Part shown: one piece after another, positions 17,600 through 26,153 of the stretch
Layout: each line of letters starts with the position of its first letter
How positions within the stretch are numbered: position 1 is the first letter of the stretch
Source: an uncultured Eubacteriales bacterium
Lineage (GTDB): Bacteria > Bacillota > Clostridia > Christensenellales > CAG-917
DNA length: 64,000 nucleotides
Direction: 5' to 3'
Assembly: GCA_900548005.1 (NCBI GenBank)
Contig: URIZ01000003.1
Coordinates: 1 to 64,000 of the forward strand
Made by a program: the position numbers and the translations under genes
Notes under the pieces: generated by a model
Databases searched by the model: none
What the model was told of the DNA's origin: nothing
What the model saw: only the letters and a program-made list of their open reading frames with translations

Positions 17600-18999
17600 G
17601 TTTGAAGGATGTTGCGAGCCATATACACACCCATAACCGATGCCATCATAAGTCCGCGAGTCCATCCGCTGCTGTCGCCAAGGCAATGCAGACCTTTGAT
17701 TGATGTGTTGAGATGCTCGTCCATCTTGATTTTGTTGCTGTAGAACTTCAATTCGGGGCTGTAAAGCAAGGTTTCGTAGCCGGCAAATCCGGGGACAACC
17801 TTGTCAACGGCTTGAATGAAGTTGATGATGTTGAGCATGGCTCTATACGGCATAGCGGCGGTGATGTCGCCTGCAACAGCATCTTTGAGCGTGGGACGAA
17901 CGTTGGAGAATCCGAGCTCTCTTTGCCAAGTGCGTTTGCCGCTCAAAATGTCGCCGTAGCGTTGAACCATAATCTTGCCCGCGCCGAGCATGTTGGTGAG
18001 TTCACCGACCTTTTGCGCGTATTCGATGGGTTGTTTGAAGGGCTCTGTGAATGAGTGAGAGCAAAGGATTGCCAAGTTGGTGTTGTCGCTCTTTTTCTCT
18101 TTGTAGCTGTGACCGTTGACCACGGCAAGATCATTGTCATAGTTCTCTTGTGACACGAAACCGCCAGGGTTTTGGCAGAAAATACGCACTTTGTTCTTGA
18201 ACGGATCGGGATAGCCCACGAGTTTTGACTCATAAAGCACTTCATTGACTTCTTCCATAATCTCGTTGCGCACTTCCACTCTGACGCCGATGTCCACAAC
18301 GCCGGGAGCGTGAGCGATGTTGTGCTCCGCGCACATTTTTTCAAGCCAATCCGCGCCGCGTCTTCCCGTTGCGATGATGGTCTTGTCGGCATAGATTTCT
18401 TCTTGATTTTGTCCCTTGCTGTCTTCTATGCGAACGCCCTTGCAAGTGTCGCCGTCAAGAATGATGTTGTCGCATTGTCTGCCGAAAATGAGATCAACAC
18501 CGTTTTCTCTGAGATAGTTTTCGATTGCAAGGTACAAATCGTGCGCTTTCTCCGTGCCGAGATGGCGAATGGGGCAATCCACGAGTTTGAGACCTGCTTG
18601 AATTGCTTTGCGGCGGATGTCCTTGACCTTTTCTTCATTGCCCAAGCCTTCGATATGCTCGTCCGCGCCAAATTCGAGATATATTTTGTCGGTGTAATCG
18701 ATAAGCGATTGTGCAAGCTCCGCTCCGATGAGTTGCGGAAGTTCTCCGCCCACTTCATAGGAAAGGGACAATTTGCCGTCCGAGAACGCGCCCGCGCCCG
18801 AAAAACCGGTTGTTATGTGGCAATATGGCTTGCAATTGCGGCACTCACCGCCGAAAGTCTTGGGGCAAACGCGTTTTTCAACGGGTTGACCTTTTTCGAT
18901 GATGCACATCTTCTTTTTGCTTCCGTTGCGCAAAAGTTCGATTGCAGTAAAAATGCCCGCAGGGCCTGCTCCAACGATACAAATGTCGTATTTTTTCAT
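17593..18999 (-). CDS. FAD-dependent dehydrogenase, COG2509-like
   Basis: A 468-residue cytoplasmic flavoprotein. It opens with the Rossmann motif ICIVGAGPAGIFTAIELL and has GRRGADWLEKM and a C-terminal GDSSGWTRGLMMAS, typical of the uncharacterised FAD-dependent dehydrogenases grouped as COG2509. A Cys-rich stretch (CPKTFGGECRNCKPYC, about residues 45-60) may bind iron-sulfur or metal. AAGGTAG precedes the ATG. Its stop codon lies inside the small hairpin that begins the repeat array downstream. Substrate unknown. Confidence 0.85.
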   Translation of the reverse strand: MKKYDICIVGAGPAGIFTAIELLRNGSKKKMCIIEKGQPVEKRVCPKTFGGECRNCKPYCHITTGFSGAGAFSDGKLSLSYEVGGELPQLIGAELAQSLIDYTDKIYLEFGADEHIEGLGNEEKVKDIRRKAIQAGLKLVDCPIRHLGTEKAHDLYLAIENYLRENGVDLIFGRQCDNIILDGDTCKGVRIEDSKGQNQEEIYADKTIIATGRRGADWLEKMCAEHNIAHAPGVVDIGVRVEVRNEIMEEVNEVLYESKLVGYPDPFKNKVRIFCQNPGGFVSQENYDNDLAVVNGHSYKEKKSDNTNLAILCSHSFTEPFKQPIEYAQKVGELTNMLGAGKIMVQRYGDILSGKRTWQRELGFSNVRPTLKDAVAGDITAAMPYRAMLNIINFIQAVDKVVPGFAGYETLLYSPELKFYSNKIKMDEHLNTSIKGLHCLGDSSGWTRGLMMASVMGVYMARNILQTR

Positions 19000-19210
19000 A
19001 TTCTACCTTATTTTCTTGCCGACAAAGCCGACGTTATTGTCTTCTTATTTTACAGTTGTCGTTTTGAGCGTAATTATTCGCGCGAATATTTGCACGCCCG
19101 CGACCTAGGCGATTATAAAGCCAAAAGACGAATCTGTCAACTGTTCCCGACCAAATAAAAAATTGTTTTTTCGCCATTGTCGGATATTGTCAATTTTTGC
19201 CGCCGCTCAC

Positions 19211-19219
19211 CATAAAATA
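19211..19219 (+). promoter_or_regulatory. Possible SigE/SigK-type -10 element of sigK
   Basis: CATAAAATA fits the CATANNNTA -10 consensus of SigK promoters and is close to the SigE -10. It lies 20 nt before the sigK ATG. The -35 is not clear, so this is a suggestion, consistent with known SigK autoregulation. Confidence 0.4.
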
Positions 19220-19238
19220 TATGACATGGAGAAATCGT

Positions 19239-19937
19239 ATGGCACTTGAAAGTTTGCTTGCACTGCTGAAAAATCTTGTGATATTCTCGTCCTACGTCAC
19301 CGAGAAAAGTTCCTTTCCAAAGCCGCTATCCAAGGAAAAAGAAAAGGAATATCTCGAAAAATGCGCGCTCGGCGATGAGGAGGCAAAGGAGATACTTGTC
19401 AAGCACAACCTACGGCTTGTTGCGCATATTGCCAAGAAATACTCCAATTACGGCGACAACGACGAGCTTATATCCATAGGCTCGATCGGACTTATAAAGG
19501 CGATTGAGAGTTTCAACGCGCAAAAAGGCGCGGCACTTGCTACCTATGCCTCGCGGTGCATAGAAAACGAGATTCTCATGACCATGCGCACAACCAAAAA
19601 GCACCGCTCTAACGTGTCGCTCAACGAGCCTATAGGCGTTGACAAGGACGGCAACGAGCTTGTGATCATGGACATGCTATGCGACGATCACTCCGTCATA
19701 GAAGACGTTGAAAACAACATCATGATGGAAAAACTGCTGCGTATCACTCGCGCCGCGCTGACGGACAGAGAGTTTGAAATCGTCAGATACCGCTACGGAC
19801 TTGGCGGCTACCCTGCGCTCACCCAGCGCGAAGTTGCAAAAAAATTTGATATATCTCGCTCCTACGTGTCGCGAATAGAGAAAAAAGCGTTGGAGAAAAT
19901 CAGGCAATCAATCGACAAAGACGATTTGCTCGGATAG
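19239..19937 (+). CDS. sigK: Sporulation sigma factor SigK
   Basis: Late mother-cell sigma factor, 232 residues. The N-terminus (FSSYVTEKSSFPKPLS) matches the pro-SigK region, followed by region 2 (HNLRLVAHIAKKYSNYGDNDELISIGSIGLIKAIESF, CIENEILM) and region 4 (LTDREFEIVRYRYGLGG, ISRSYVSRIEKKALEKI). The gene is intact, not split by a skin element. GGAG lies 7 nt before the ATG at 19239. A short N-terminal pro-sequence means it would need cleavage by SpoIVFB, itself triggered by SpoIVB, whose gene is 2.2 kb away. Confidence 0.92.
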   Translation: MALESLLALLKNLVIFSSYVTEKSSFPKPLSKEKEKEYLEKCALGDEEAKEILVKHNLRLVAHIAKKYSNYGDNDELISIGSIGLIKAIESFNAQKGAALATYASRCIENEILMTMRTTKKHRSNVSLNEPIGVDKDGNELVIMDMLCDDHSVIEDVENNIMMEKLLRITRAALTDREFEIVRYRYGLGGYPALTQREVAKKFDISRSYVSRIEKKALEKIRQSIDKDDLLG

Positions 19938-20094
19938 CGTGTTGCCGCATTATATATGCATAAAAGCAAAAACGCACCGACGTTCAATCAGGTGTGAATA
20001 TTGTTTACCCGACAAAAAGACGGAAAATAGCGAATTTGAACATCGATTGTTCCGTCAATAAGAAAATGCTGCTTCAACTGCTTTGTCGAAAATG

Positions 20095-20120
20095 AAAAAT
20101 CCGCAAATATGCGGATTTTT
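20095..20120 (-). terminator. Terminator of mgtE
   Basis: AAAAATCCGCA, loop AATA, TGCGGATTTTT: an 11-bp stem with T-run on the minus strand, 36 nt after the mgtE stop. Confidence 0.85.
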
Positions 20121-20155
20121 TCGTGATTTGTTTTGATATAACGCTTTGCAATACG

Positions 20156-21826
20156 CTATGAAAGAATTGACACTGAAAGCATGCAGAAGATCATCAGCGA
20201 GAGCGCGTCCACAATCGTGGTGATGAACGGCGATGCAACCACTGCCGGATCGAGCTTGACCGCCTTTGCGAGAATGGGAAGCGAGCAGCCGATGAGTTTT
20301 GCGATGATGACGGTGATAAACAAGCTCAAAGACACGACCGCGCAACGTACAAGCGTGTAGTCTGCGTATCCAAAGAGCAAGTTGTCGATGAGTTGCAACT
20401 TTGCAAAGCACGCTATTGCAAGGCACAATGCAAGCAAAAGCGAGGCTCTAATCTCTTTCCACAGCACTTTGAAGATGTCTTTTGTCTTGATTTCGTTGAG
20501 AGCGAGCGCGCGGATGACGGTGACTGACGCTTGCGCGCCTGCGTTGCCGCCGGTGTCCATGAGCATAGGCACACACGCTATAAGCACGGTGCTGATTGCG
20601 TTGAGTCGGGACTCGAATTTGTTGATGATAAGCCCCGTGAACGTTGCGCTGACCATAAGGATCAGAAGCCACGGAATACGGTTTTTGAAAATCGACCAAA
20701 CACTCGTTTTGAGATATGGTTTGTCCGAGGGGCGAGTTGCGGCGATTTTGGAGATGTCTTCGGTGGTTTCGTCAACCATGACGTCGATTGCGTCGTCGAT
20801 TGTGACTATGCCGACAAGTCGCATTTCGTCGTCAACAACCGGCAATGCCAAAAATCCGTACTCGCGAATGCGGCGCGCGGTGTCTTCTCTGTCGTCAAGC
20901 GTGTGAGCGCAGATGACGTTCTCGTGCATGATATCGCCGATTTGGACGTTGACGTCGGAAAGGAGCAACTCTCTGACAGTCGTGACTCCCAGAAGATGCT
21001 TTGTTTCGTCCGTGACGTAGCAGGTGTAGACGGTTTCCTTATCTATTGCACACGCGCGTATGCGCTCGAAGGCTTGTCTTACGGTCATGTTCTTTGACAG
21101 CGACACAAACTCCACCGTCATAATGCTGCCCGTGCTGTTTTGCGGATATTTGAGAAGCTCGTTGATGTAGTTTCTCGTTTCGGCATCGCTTTGTGCCAAA
21201 AGTCTTTTGACAACGGACGCGGGCATCTCTTCGATAAGGTCAACGGCGTCGTCGATGAAGATCTCTTCGATGACAGATTTCAGCTCTTTGTCGGACAAAT
21301 TGCGGATGAGTTCTTCTTGAACGTCGCTTGCAAGCTCGACAAACACTTCTGCCGCCGCGTCCTTGGACAAAAGCCTGAACGTCAGCACGCGCTCCTGCTC
21401 TTCAAGGTCTTCAAACACCGCCGCGATGTCGATCGGGTTTATGTTGCAAAGAAGCTCTTTTAGGCTTTTGAAGCGTTTTTTTGAAAGCAAATTGCGGATT
21501 TCGTCCATTTCAACGACCTTGCTGGCGACAGGCACGGGCAAATTGTCGATGATGTCAATGGTGTCGTCAACCGAGATTTCGTCCATGACGGACTGCAATT
21601 TCTTTTGATTGAGCCTTGTTACGACGAGATTTTGCGTATCCTTGTCAAATTCAGGCAAAAATTCGCCGAGTTTTTCGTCTTCGAAAAGTGACAAAACTTG
21701 GACGAGATCTTCTTCTGAAAACTCCGACAAAAGTTTGGCAGCCTCGCTCGCATCCATTTCGGACGCAATACGGACTATCTCGGCGTAATCGCGAGATTGA
21801 AGCAAAGATTGAATTTTGTTTTCCAT
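20156..21826 (-). CDS. mgtE: Magnesium transporter MgtE with duplicated N-domain
   Basis: A 556-residue membrane Mg2+ channel. The C-terminal pore domain (about 380-556) has five hydrophobic segments, the signature PMLMDTGGNAGAQAS (420-434) and the pore Asp in VKLDPAVVASPF. Two CBS domains occupy about 237-360. The N-terminal domain is present twice: SVMDEISVDDTIDIIDNLP (79-97) and SVIEEIFIDDAVDLIEEMP (184-202) are clear internal repeats, which explains why the protein is about 100 residues longer than the usual 450. The ATG has no Shine-Dalgarno; a 22-codon ORF with a strong one lies 40 nt upstream in the leader. Confidence 0.92.
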   Translation of the reverse strand: MENKIQSLLQSRDYAEIVRIASEMDASEAAKLLSEFSEEDLVQVLSLFEDEKLGEFLPEFDKDTQNLVVTRLNQKKLQSVMDEISVDDTIDIIDNLPVPVASKVVEMDEIRNLLSKKRFKSLKELLCNINPIDIAAVFEDLEEQERVLTFRLLSKDAAAEVFVELASDVQEELIRNLSDKELKSVIEEIFIDDAVDLIEEMPASVVKRLLAQSDAETRNYINELLKYPQNSTGSIMTVEFVSLSKNMTVRQAFERIRACAIDKETVYTCYVTDETKHLLGVTTVRELLLSDVNVQIGDIMHENVICAHTLDDREDTARRIREYGFLALPVVDDEMRLVGIVTIDDAIDVMVDETTEDISKIAATRPSDKPYLKTSVWSIFKNRIPWLLILMVSATFTGLIINKFESRLNAISTVLIACVPMLMDTGGNAGAQASVTVIRALALNEIKTKDIFKVLWKEIRASLLLALCLAIACFAKLQLIDNLLFGYADYTLVRCAVVSLSLFITVIIAKLIGCSLPILAKAVKLDPAVVASPFITTIVDALSLMIFCMLSVSILS

Positions 21827-21866
21827 GACGAATTTAAGTCAAAGACGAACGAAAAATCGAGTAAAG

Positions 21867-21935
21867 TCAAAAAGCGGCACAAGCCGATCTGCAACTTCGC
21901 CCAACACTGTCGTTCTCACTTGGGTGATATTCCAT
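21867..21935 (-). CDS. 22-codon leader ORF upstream of mgtE
   Basis: Reads MEYHPSENDSVGRSCRSACA followed by AF and stop. The ATG is preceded by AAGGAGGT at an ideal 7-8 nt, by far the best ribosome site near mgtE. Its last codons and stop lie in a small GC hairpin CGGC-TTGT-GCCG followed by CTTTTTG, which resembles an attenuator. It starts about 25 nt after the predicted transcription start. A regulatory peptide controlling mgtE is my inference; no homologue is known to me. Confidence 0.45.
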   Translation of the reverse strand: MEYHPSENDSVGRSCRSACAAF

Positions 21936-21966
21936 GACTTGTACCTCCTTGATTTAATGCTCTTTG

Positions 21967-21995
21967 ATTATGGTCTTTTAAGTCGGCTTTGTCAA
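21967..21995 (-). promoter_or_regulatory. SigA promoter of the mgtE transcript
   Basis: On the minus strand TTGACA (21995-21990), 17-nt spacer, CATAAT (21972-21967). It predicts a leader of about 130 nt before mgtE. Confidence 0.65.
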
Positions 21996-22094
21996 CCGAT
22001 TTGACCGCAAGAAAGATTTTTATTTTCACGACATAATATTCTCAAAAGCGGAATAATGCGATTACATCGATTGTCTTTATTATATCGGATATAG

Positions 22095-22123
22095 AAAAAC
22101 GACCGAGTTGTCGGTCGTTTTTT
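22095..22123 (-). terminator. Terminator of nrdR
   Basis: ACGACCGA, loop GTTG, TCGGTCGT with A/T runs on both sides, so it can work in both directions. It lies about 70 nt after the nrdR stop. Confidence 0.8.
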
Positions 22124-22189
22124 CATCATTTGTGCCTTATTGCTTATCTTTTGTGCAAAATTTCGATATTCTTTTGTGCAAAATTTCAC

Positions 22190-22672
22190 TTATTTGTCGT
22201 CTCTTTTGGACATCTCTTCTTTGAGCTTGACAAGGCTTTCGATCTCGTCGAGAAGAGTGTTGATATCTTTGAATTGGCGGTGCACCGACGCATATCTGAC
22301 GTAGGCGACTTCGTCAATGTTTTTGAGCCCTTCCATCACCAAATCGCCGAGCGCAGCGGACGAAATCTCTTGATCGAGAGAGTTGAGTACTTTGCGTTGG
22401 ATATCACCGACAAGTCTGTCGATGGACGACATGGAAATAGGACGCTTTTCACACGCTTTCATGATGCCGATCTTGATCTTGTTAAGATCAAACGCTTGGC
22501 GCGATCCGTCCTTTTTGACAACCATAATCGGCGTGCTTTCCACAGTCTCGTAAGTCGTGAAACGCTTTCCGCAAACGACGCACTCTCTGCGACGACGGAT
22601 TGACGTGCCGTCTTCGTTTTGTCTTGAATCCACAACCTTGCTGTCCATGCTGCCGCAATAAATACACTTCAT
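22190..22672 (-). CDS. nrdR: Transcriptional repressor NrdR
   Basis: Zinc-finger, ATP-cone regulator of ribonucleotide reductase genes; 160 residues. Zinc ligands are C3, C6 (MKCIYCGS) and C31, C34 (CVVCGKRFTTYE); the ATP-cone begins at about residue 49 with VVKKDGSRQAFDLNKI. AGGTAAAAGGG precedes the ATG. Single-gene unit with its own promoter and terminator. Confidence 0.96.
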   Translation of the reverse strand: MKCIYCGSMDSKVVDSRQNEDGTSIRRRRECVVCGKRFTTYETVESTPIMVVKKDGSRQAFDLNKIKIGIMKACEKRPISMSSIDRLVGDIQRKVLNSLDQEISSAALGDLVMEGLKNIDEVAYVRYASVHRQFKDINTLLDEIESLVKLKEEMSKRDDK

Positions 22673-22701
22673 GCCCTTTTACCTCGACAATTTATGGCAG
22701 T

Positions 22702-22730
22702 ATTATACAATATATTATAAGTTTTGTAAA
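22702..22730 (-). promoter_or_regulatory. SigA promoter of nrdR
   Basis: TTTACA (22730-22725), 17 nt, TATAAT (22707-22702) on the minus strand. An AT-rich imperfect palindrome overlaps the spacer; autoregulation by NrdR is possible but the box is weak. Confidence 0.6.
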
Positions 22731-22837
22731 CGTTTTCTTGCAAAAAATACAACATTTAGTGTGCAAAACCCTTCTCAAGCCACAATAGCGTTAATTTTAT
22801 GCGAATATTTTTCATCGAGCGCGAATATAGTCGTATT

Positions 22838-23146
22838 ATGAACGCAAGGCAATATTCTTTCATCGAATTGTCAAAAAAGACCGTCGTCAACGTGGCGGAC
22901 GGCAAAGAACTCGGCAATACGTGCGATTTGATTTTCAACGGATGCGGAACAATCGGCGGCTTGGTCGTGCCGGGCAAGAAAAGTTTTTTGAAAAGCCTGA
23001 CAAGCGCGGAAAGCATATATATCCCTTGGAATCGCATCATCAAAATCGGACAAGACGCCATCCTTGTGGAAATGGTGTCGAGCGGCGTGTTCTCTCTAAA
23101 AGCCGATGAATCGCAAAACGACGAGCCGCATTCTCCCGGGCAATGA
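22838..23146 (+). CDS. YlmC/YmxH-family PRC-barrel sporulation protein
   Basis: A 102-residue protein, one PRC-barrel domain: SFIELSKKTVVNVADGKELG then IPWNRIIKIGQDAILVEM. The family (YlmC/YmxH) is conserved in spore formers but poorly understood. The ATG at 22838 is chosen; TATAGT (22826-22831) ends 6 nt before it, suggesting a leaderless message. The frame is open back to 22799, but that includes the promoter. Confidence 0.85.
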   Translation: MNARQYSFIELSKKTVVNVADGKELGNTCDLIFNGCGTIGGLVVPGKKSFLKSLTSAESIYIPWNRIIKIGQDAILVEMVSSGVFSLKADESQNDEPHSPGQ

Positions 23147-23212
23147 TACAAAAAAATGCGCAATATAGCGCACCCACCGCATTTGAATATAACATGTATG
23201 AGTATATGTATG

Positions 23213-23233
23213 TCACCTTGCTTTGCAAGGTGA
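23213..23233 (+). terminator. Terminator of the ymxH gene
   Basis: TCACCTTGC, loop TTT, GCAAGGTGA, followed by TTATTTT on the plus strand. Confidence 0.75.
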
Positions 23234-23239
23234 TTATTT

Positions 23240-23255
23240 TATATCAATTGATATA
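23240..23255. promoter_or_regulatory. 16-bp palindrome near the sigG 3' end
   Basis: TATATCAATTGATATA, a perfect palindrome. A close relative, TATATCATTTGATATA, lies at 24228-24243 on the other side of sigG. Function unknown; could be operator sites. Confidence 0.5.
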
Positions 23256-23376
23256 ATACGGTATTTTTTACTATTGTCGATTTGTTTGCGGCAATTTCAG
23301 CTATATGATTGTTTCTCCACTGATTTCACTCCCTATTGAAGCAATACGAGAGCAATCCGTATTGACAAAAGCGAGA

Positions 23377-24147
23377 TTACGCCATACACTCTCTGATTTT
23401 TTCGAGAGCGGATTTTTCAAGACGGGAAACTTGCGCTTGCGATATTCCCACGATTTTGCTGATTTCAACCTGCGTTTTGCCGTCAAAATAGCGCAGTTTC
23501 ACCACTTGCAGCTCTCTGTCCGGCACGTGCTTGAACGCCTCGTACAGTGCAATCTTTTCCGTCCAATTGTCCGAGTTTTCCTTTTTGTCGGATAGTTGGT
23601 CGATGAGCTCAACACTCTCTTCCGAGTCGCTGAACACAGGCTCGTAAAAGGACAGCGGCTCGCTGACTGCGTCGAGCGCGCACGCAACTTCGCCGATCGG
23701 CACGTCGATTTCTTTGGCGATTTCAAGCATGCTCGGATCGTTTGCGTTGAGCTTTGACAGCTCTTCTCTCGCTTTCAAGGCTCGATAGGCAACGTCACGC
23801 ATGCTCCGTGACACTTTTATTGTCGTTCTGTCCCTTATTGCGCGTTTCATCTCGCCGATGATCATCGGCACGGCGTACGTTGAAAAGCGAACGCCCAAAC
23901 CGATGTCAAAATTTTCAAGCGACTTCAAAAGCCCCACCATACCCACCTGAAACAAATCGTCCGCGCTCTCCTGCGATTTTGAAAATCTGCCAACGCAAGA
24001 CAGCACAAGCCGCATATTTGCGCGCAAGAACAAATCTTTTGCGTCTTCGTCACCGTCCTTAATTTTCAAGATAAGTTCGTCACATTCTTTTGAGTTTATC
24101 TTGGGTAACGTTGCGGTGTCAAGACCGCAAATTTCAACTTTGCCCAT
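23377..24147 (-). CDS. sigG: Late forespore sigma factor SigG
   Basis: A 256-residue sigma-70 family factor directing late forespore genes. The N-terminal signature KVEICGLDTATLPKI is specific to SigG; region 2 (DDLFQVGMVGLLKSLENFD), region 3 (TTIKVSRSMRDVAYRAL) and region 4 (VPDRELQVVKLRYFDGKTQ) follow. AAAAGGAGAAG precedes the ATG. It lies downstream of spoIIGA-sigE, the standard Firmicutes order. Confidence 0.96.
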   Translation of the reverse strand: MGKVEICGLDTATLPKINSKECDELILKIKDGDEDAKDLFLRANMRLVLSCVGRFSKSQESADDLFQVGMVGLLKSLENFDIGLGVRFSTYAVPMIIGEMKRAIRDRTTIKVSRSMRDVAYRALKAREELSKLNANDPSMLEIAKEIDVPIGEVACALDAVSEPLSFYEPVFSDSEESVELIDQLSDKKENSDNWTEKIALYEAFKHVPDRELQVVKLRYFDGKTQVEISKIVGISQAQVSRLEKSALEKIRECMA

Positions 24148-24187
24148 ACACTTCTCCTTTTCGCAAAACTGCGAGAGTATGTACGGG

Positions 24188-24243
24188 CAATATTTATTAA
24201 TAAATATTGATTATTTGAAATTTATTTTATATCATTTGATATA
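24188..24243. promoter_or_regulatory. Palindromes between sigE and sigG
   Basis: A perfect 22-bp palindrome with half CAATATTTATT (24188-24209) and the near-palindrome TATATCATTTGATATA (24228-24243). They sit between the sigE stop (24262) and sigG start (24147), where a SigF/SigG-controlled promoter for sigG would be expected; I cannot match that consensus with confidence. Confidence 0.5.
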
Positions 24244-24261
24244 AAAGAGATTTCGAGCGCA

Positions 24262-24975
24262 TTAGCCGAGCTTTTGCATATCCCTTTTTAAGTTCTCCAC
24301 AATCTTCTTTTCAAGGCGGGATATGTAGGATTGAGATATGCCCATCATGTCGGCGATTTCCTTTTGCGTCTTCTCTTCCTTGCCGTACAGCCCGAATCTG
24401 AGTTCGAGAATCTGACGTTCTCTGTCGGGCAGTTTTTCAAAGGTGTCTTTGAGCATCTGCTTTTCATCGGAGGATTCCACTTTGTCGTACACGGCATCGG
24501 GATCTGTGCCCAAAACGTCGCTGAGCAACAGCGTATTCCCTTCAAAATCCACGTTGAGCGGCTCGTCAAGCGACACTTCCGAGCGCGTCTTGCCCGTTTT
24601 TCGCAAATGCATAAGTATTTCGTTTTCGATACACCTTGACGCAAACGTGGCAAGTTTGATGTTCTTGTCGGGATTGTAGCCGCCCACCGCCTTGATGAGC
24701 CCTATCGTGCCGATTGACACCAAATCGTCCATATCAACGCCGGTGTTGTCAAATCGCTTGGCAATGTACACCACAAGGCGCAAATTGTGCTCTATCAGCT
24801 GCAATCTCGCCTCTTCGTCACCGCCGAGAAACCTCTTCACCGTCTCTAGCTCTTCTTCGGGCGTAAACGGCGATGGCAAACTGCCGGTTTGGGATATGTA
24901 GCCCACTTCGCTCGGTGACTTTATTCCGAGCAAAATCAGCAATCTTTGAAAAAATCGTCTGAGTTTTCCTTTCAT
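24262..24975 (-). CDS. sigE: Early mother-cell sigma factor SigE
   Basis: A 237-residue pro-sigma factor. The first 25-30 residues (MKGKLRRFFQRLLILLGI...) are the basic, hydrophobic pro-sequence removed by SpoIIGA. Region 2 has HNLRLVVYIAKRFDNTGVD and SIGTIGLIKAV, region 4 has LPDRERQILELRFGL and ISQSYISRLEKK. GGAG lies 8 nt before the ATG. It follows spoIIGA by 83 nt. Confidence 0.96.
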   Translation of the reverse strand: MKGKLRRFFQRLLILLGIKSPSEVGYISQTGSLPSPFTPEEELETVKRFLGGDEEARLQLIEHNLRLVVYIAKRFDNTGVDMDDLVSIGTIGLIKAVGGYNPDKNIKLATFASRCIENEILMHLRKTGKTRSEVSLDEPLNVDFEGNTLLLSDVLGTDPDAVYDKVESSDEKQMLKDTFEKLPDRERQILELRFGLYGKEEKTQKEIADMMGISQSYISRLEKKIVENLKRDMQKLG

Positions 24976-25058
24976 ATATAATCTCCAAATTTTTCCTTTT
25001 TATGTATCGAGCGTGAATTTTTTGATAAGCGGCGGTTGAATTTTGTCAAAACACCCGA

Positions 25059-25922
25059 TTAGAACATCGAATTTTGCAAAATCAAATCGCAATTCTCAAA
25101 ATCTTTTCTCGACAATGCCGCCATGCACGATAAACGCCTGCCTGCAACTTCCACGTCTTGTAGCCTTGTTATGGGCATATTGCTCTCGCCGCTCACGGTC
25201 ACAACGCTCAAAAAGCCTTCTATGTCCGTTTTGCCGAGCTGTTTTTCGGCATTTGCCGACAATATGACCACGGGAAGACCGCTCACACCGTCAACAAGCG
25301 TGTTGCCGCTGTCGCACAAGCCCGTAAGCGCGATTTTGCGCCCGTCAACGCTTATATTCGCAATCGTGAGCGCGGAAGCGTTCGACGAGCGTTTTTTGCT
25401 CAATACACGCGCGCATATAAGCGTTATTGCAATTGCGCACGCAACAAGTCCGAACGCCGCATAAGATTTCACGTCAACTCCTAACAAATATGACACTCCG
25501 AACGTAATTCCGCCTACGGCATAAGTCGCAATCACGAATACGACAAGAGATTTGACGTATTCCTTAACACCGAGTATCTTCAAGTTTAGATTTGCACTAC
25601 GCCCTTTTGCCGAAACCGAGTTGTCCACATTATTTTCGCACTTCACATCGTTTTTATTCTTTCGGAAATTTGTGCATTTTCTCTTAGATAGCGAGTAAGT
25701 ATCGAAAATCGCCGTCATAATCGGCGCAAGACATATCTTCACCGCAATTTGAACGCCAACAGGCGCAAGCGGATACAGCGTGGCAACCGCCGCGCCGAGC
25801 AAAACCGCAAACGACACGCGCAGTTTTCGTATTCTTCTGCGCCTTACGATTTGCGTTGCGACAATCAGCAAAAAGTCGATTGCGAGATTGTTGAAAATTA
25901 CAAGTTCCACATACACGCTCAT
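25059..25922 (-). CDS. spoIIGA: Pro-SigE processing peptidase SpoIIGA
   Basis: Membrane aspartic protease that cleaves pro-SigE at the sporulation septum. The 287-residue protein has five or so membrane segments in the first 180 residues and a cytoplasmic protease part with the catalytic Asp in TGLCDSGNTLVDG. The ATG at 25922 (MSVYVELVIFNN) is supported by AAAGGG upstream; the longer reading to 26027 runs through the ftsZ terminator and is rejected. A polar insertion (about residues 95-125) separates membrane segments. Confidence 0.93.
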   Translation of the reverse strand: MSVYVELVIFNNLAIDFLLIVATQIVRRRRIRKLRVSFAVLLGAAVATLYPLAPVGVQIAVKICLAPIMTAIFDTYSLSKRKCTNFRKNKNDVKCENNVDNSVSAKGRSANLNLKILGVKEYVKSLVVFVIATYAVGGITFGVSYLLGVDVKSYAAFGLVACAIAITLICARVLSKKRSSNASALTIANISVDGRKIALTGLCDSGNTLVDGVSGLPVVILSANAEKQLGKTDIEGFLSVVTVSGESNMPITRLQDVEVAGRRLSCMAALSRKDFENCDLILQNSMF

Positions 25923-26013
25923 ATTTGCCCTTTGATCAAATGATAGCACTTGCGTTGCGAAAAATTTTTCCTTTGCTGTCGCGAGATTTTTTGAAATTGT
26001 CCGCTCAATATAG

Positions 26014-26044
26014 AAAAATCCCTGCACGAAAATGCAAGGATTTT
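26014..26044 (-). terminator. Terminator of ftsA-ftsZ
   Basis: An 11-bp stem (AAATCCTTGCA with its complement, one T-G pair) and loop TTTTCG, then TTTTTC on the minus strand, 110 nt after the ftsZ stop and before spoIIGA. Confidence 0.85.
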
Positions 26045-26153
26045 ACAACAAAATTATCGTTTGATTTTGATGTTTTTCAAAGCATAATCACAATCTCACA
26101 CTTGATGAAATATGCGATTTGAGCCGTTTAGATGACCGAAAACACAATGTTTG

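Noticed and set aside
18310..19158. 282-codon plus-strand frame
   Set aside because: Antisense to the FAD-dependent dehydrogenase; no ribosome site.
21827..21960. M-box magnesium riboswitch before mgtE
   Set aside because: None of the conserved M-box sequence blocks could be found in the leader.
25923..26027. Longer start for spoIIGA at 26027
   Set aside because: The added part overlaps the ftsZ terminator and lacks family similarity; the ATG at 25922 has a good ribosome site.
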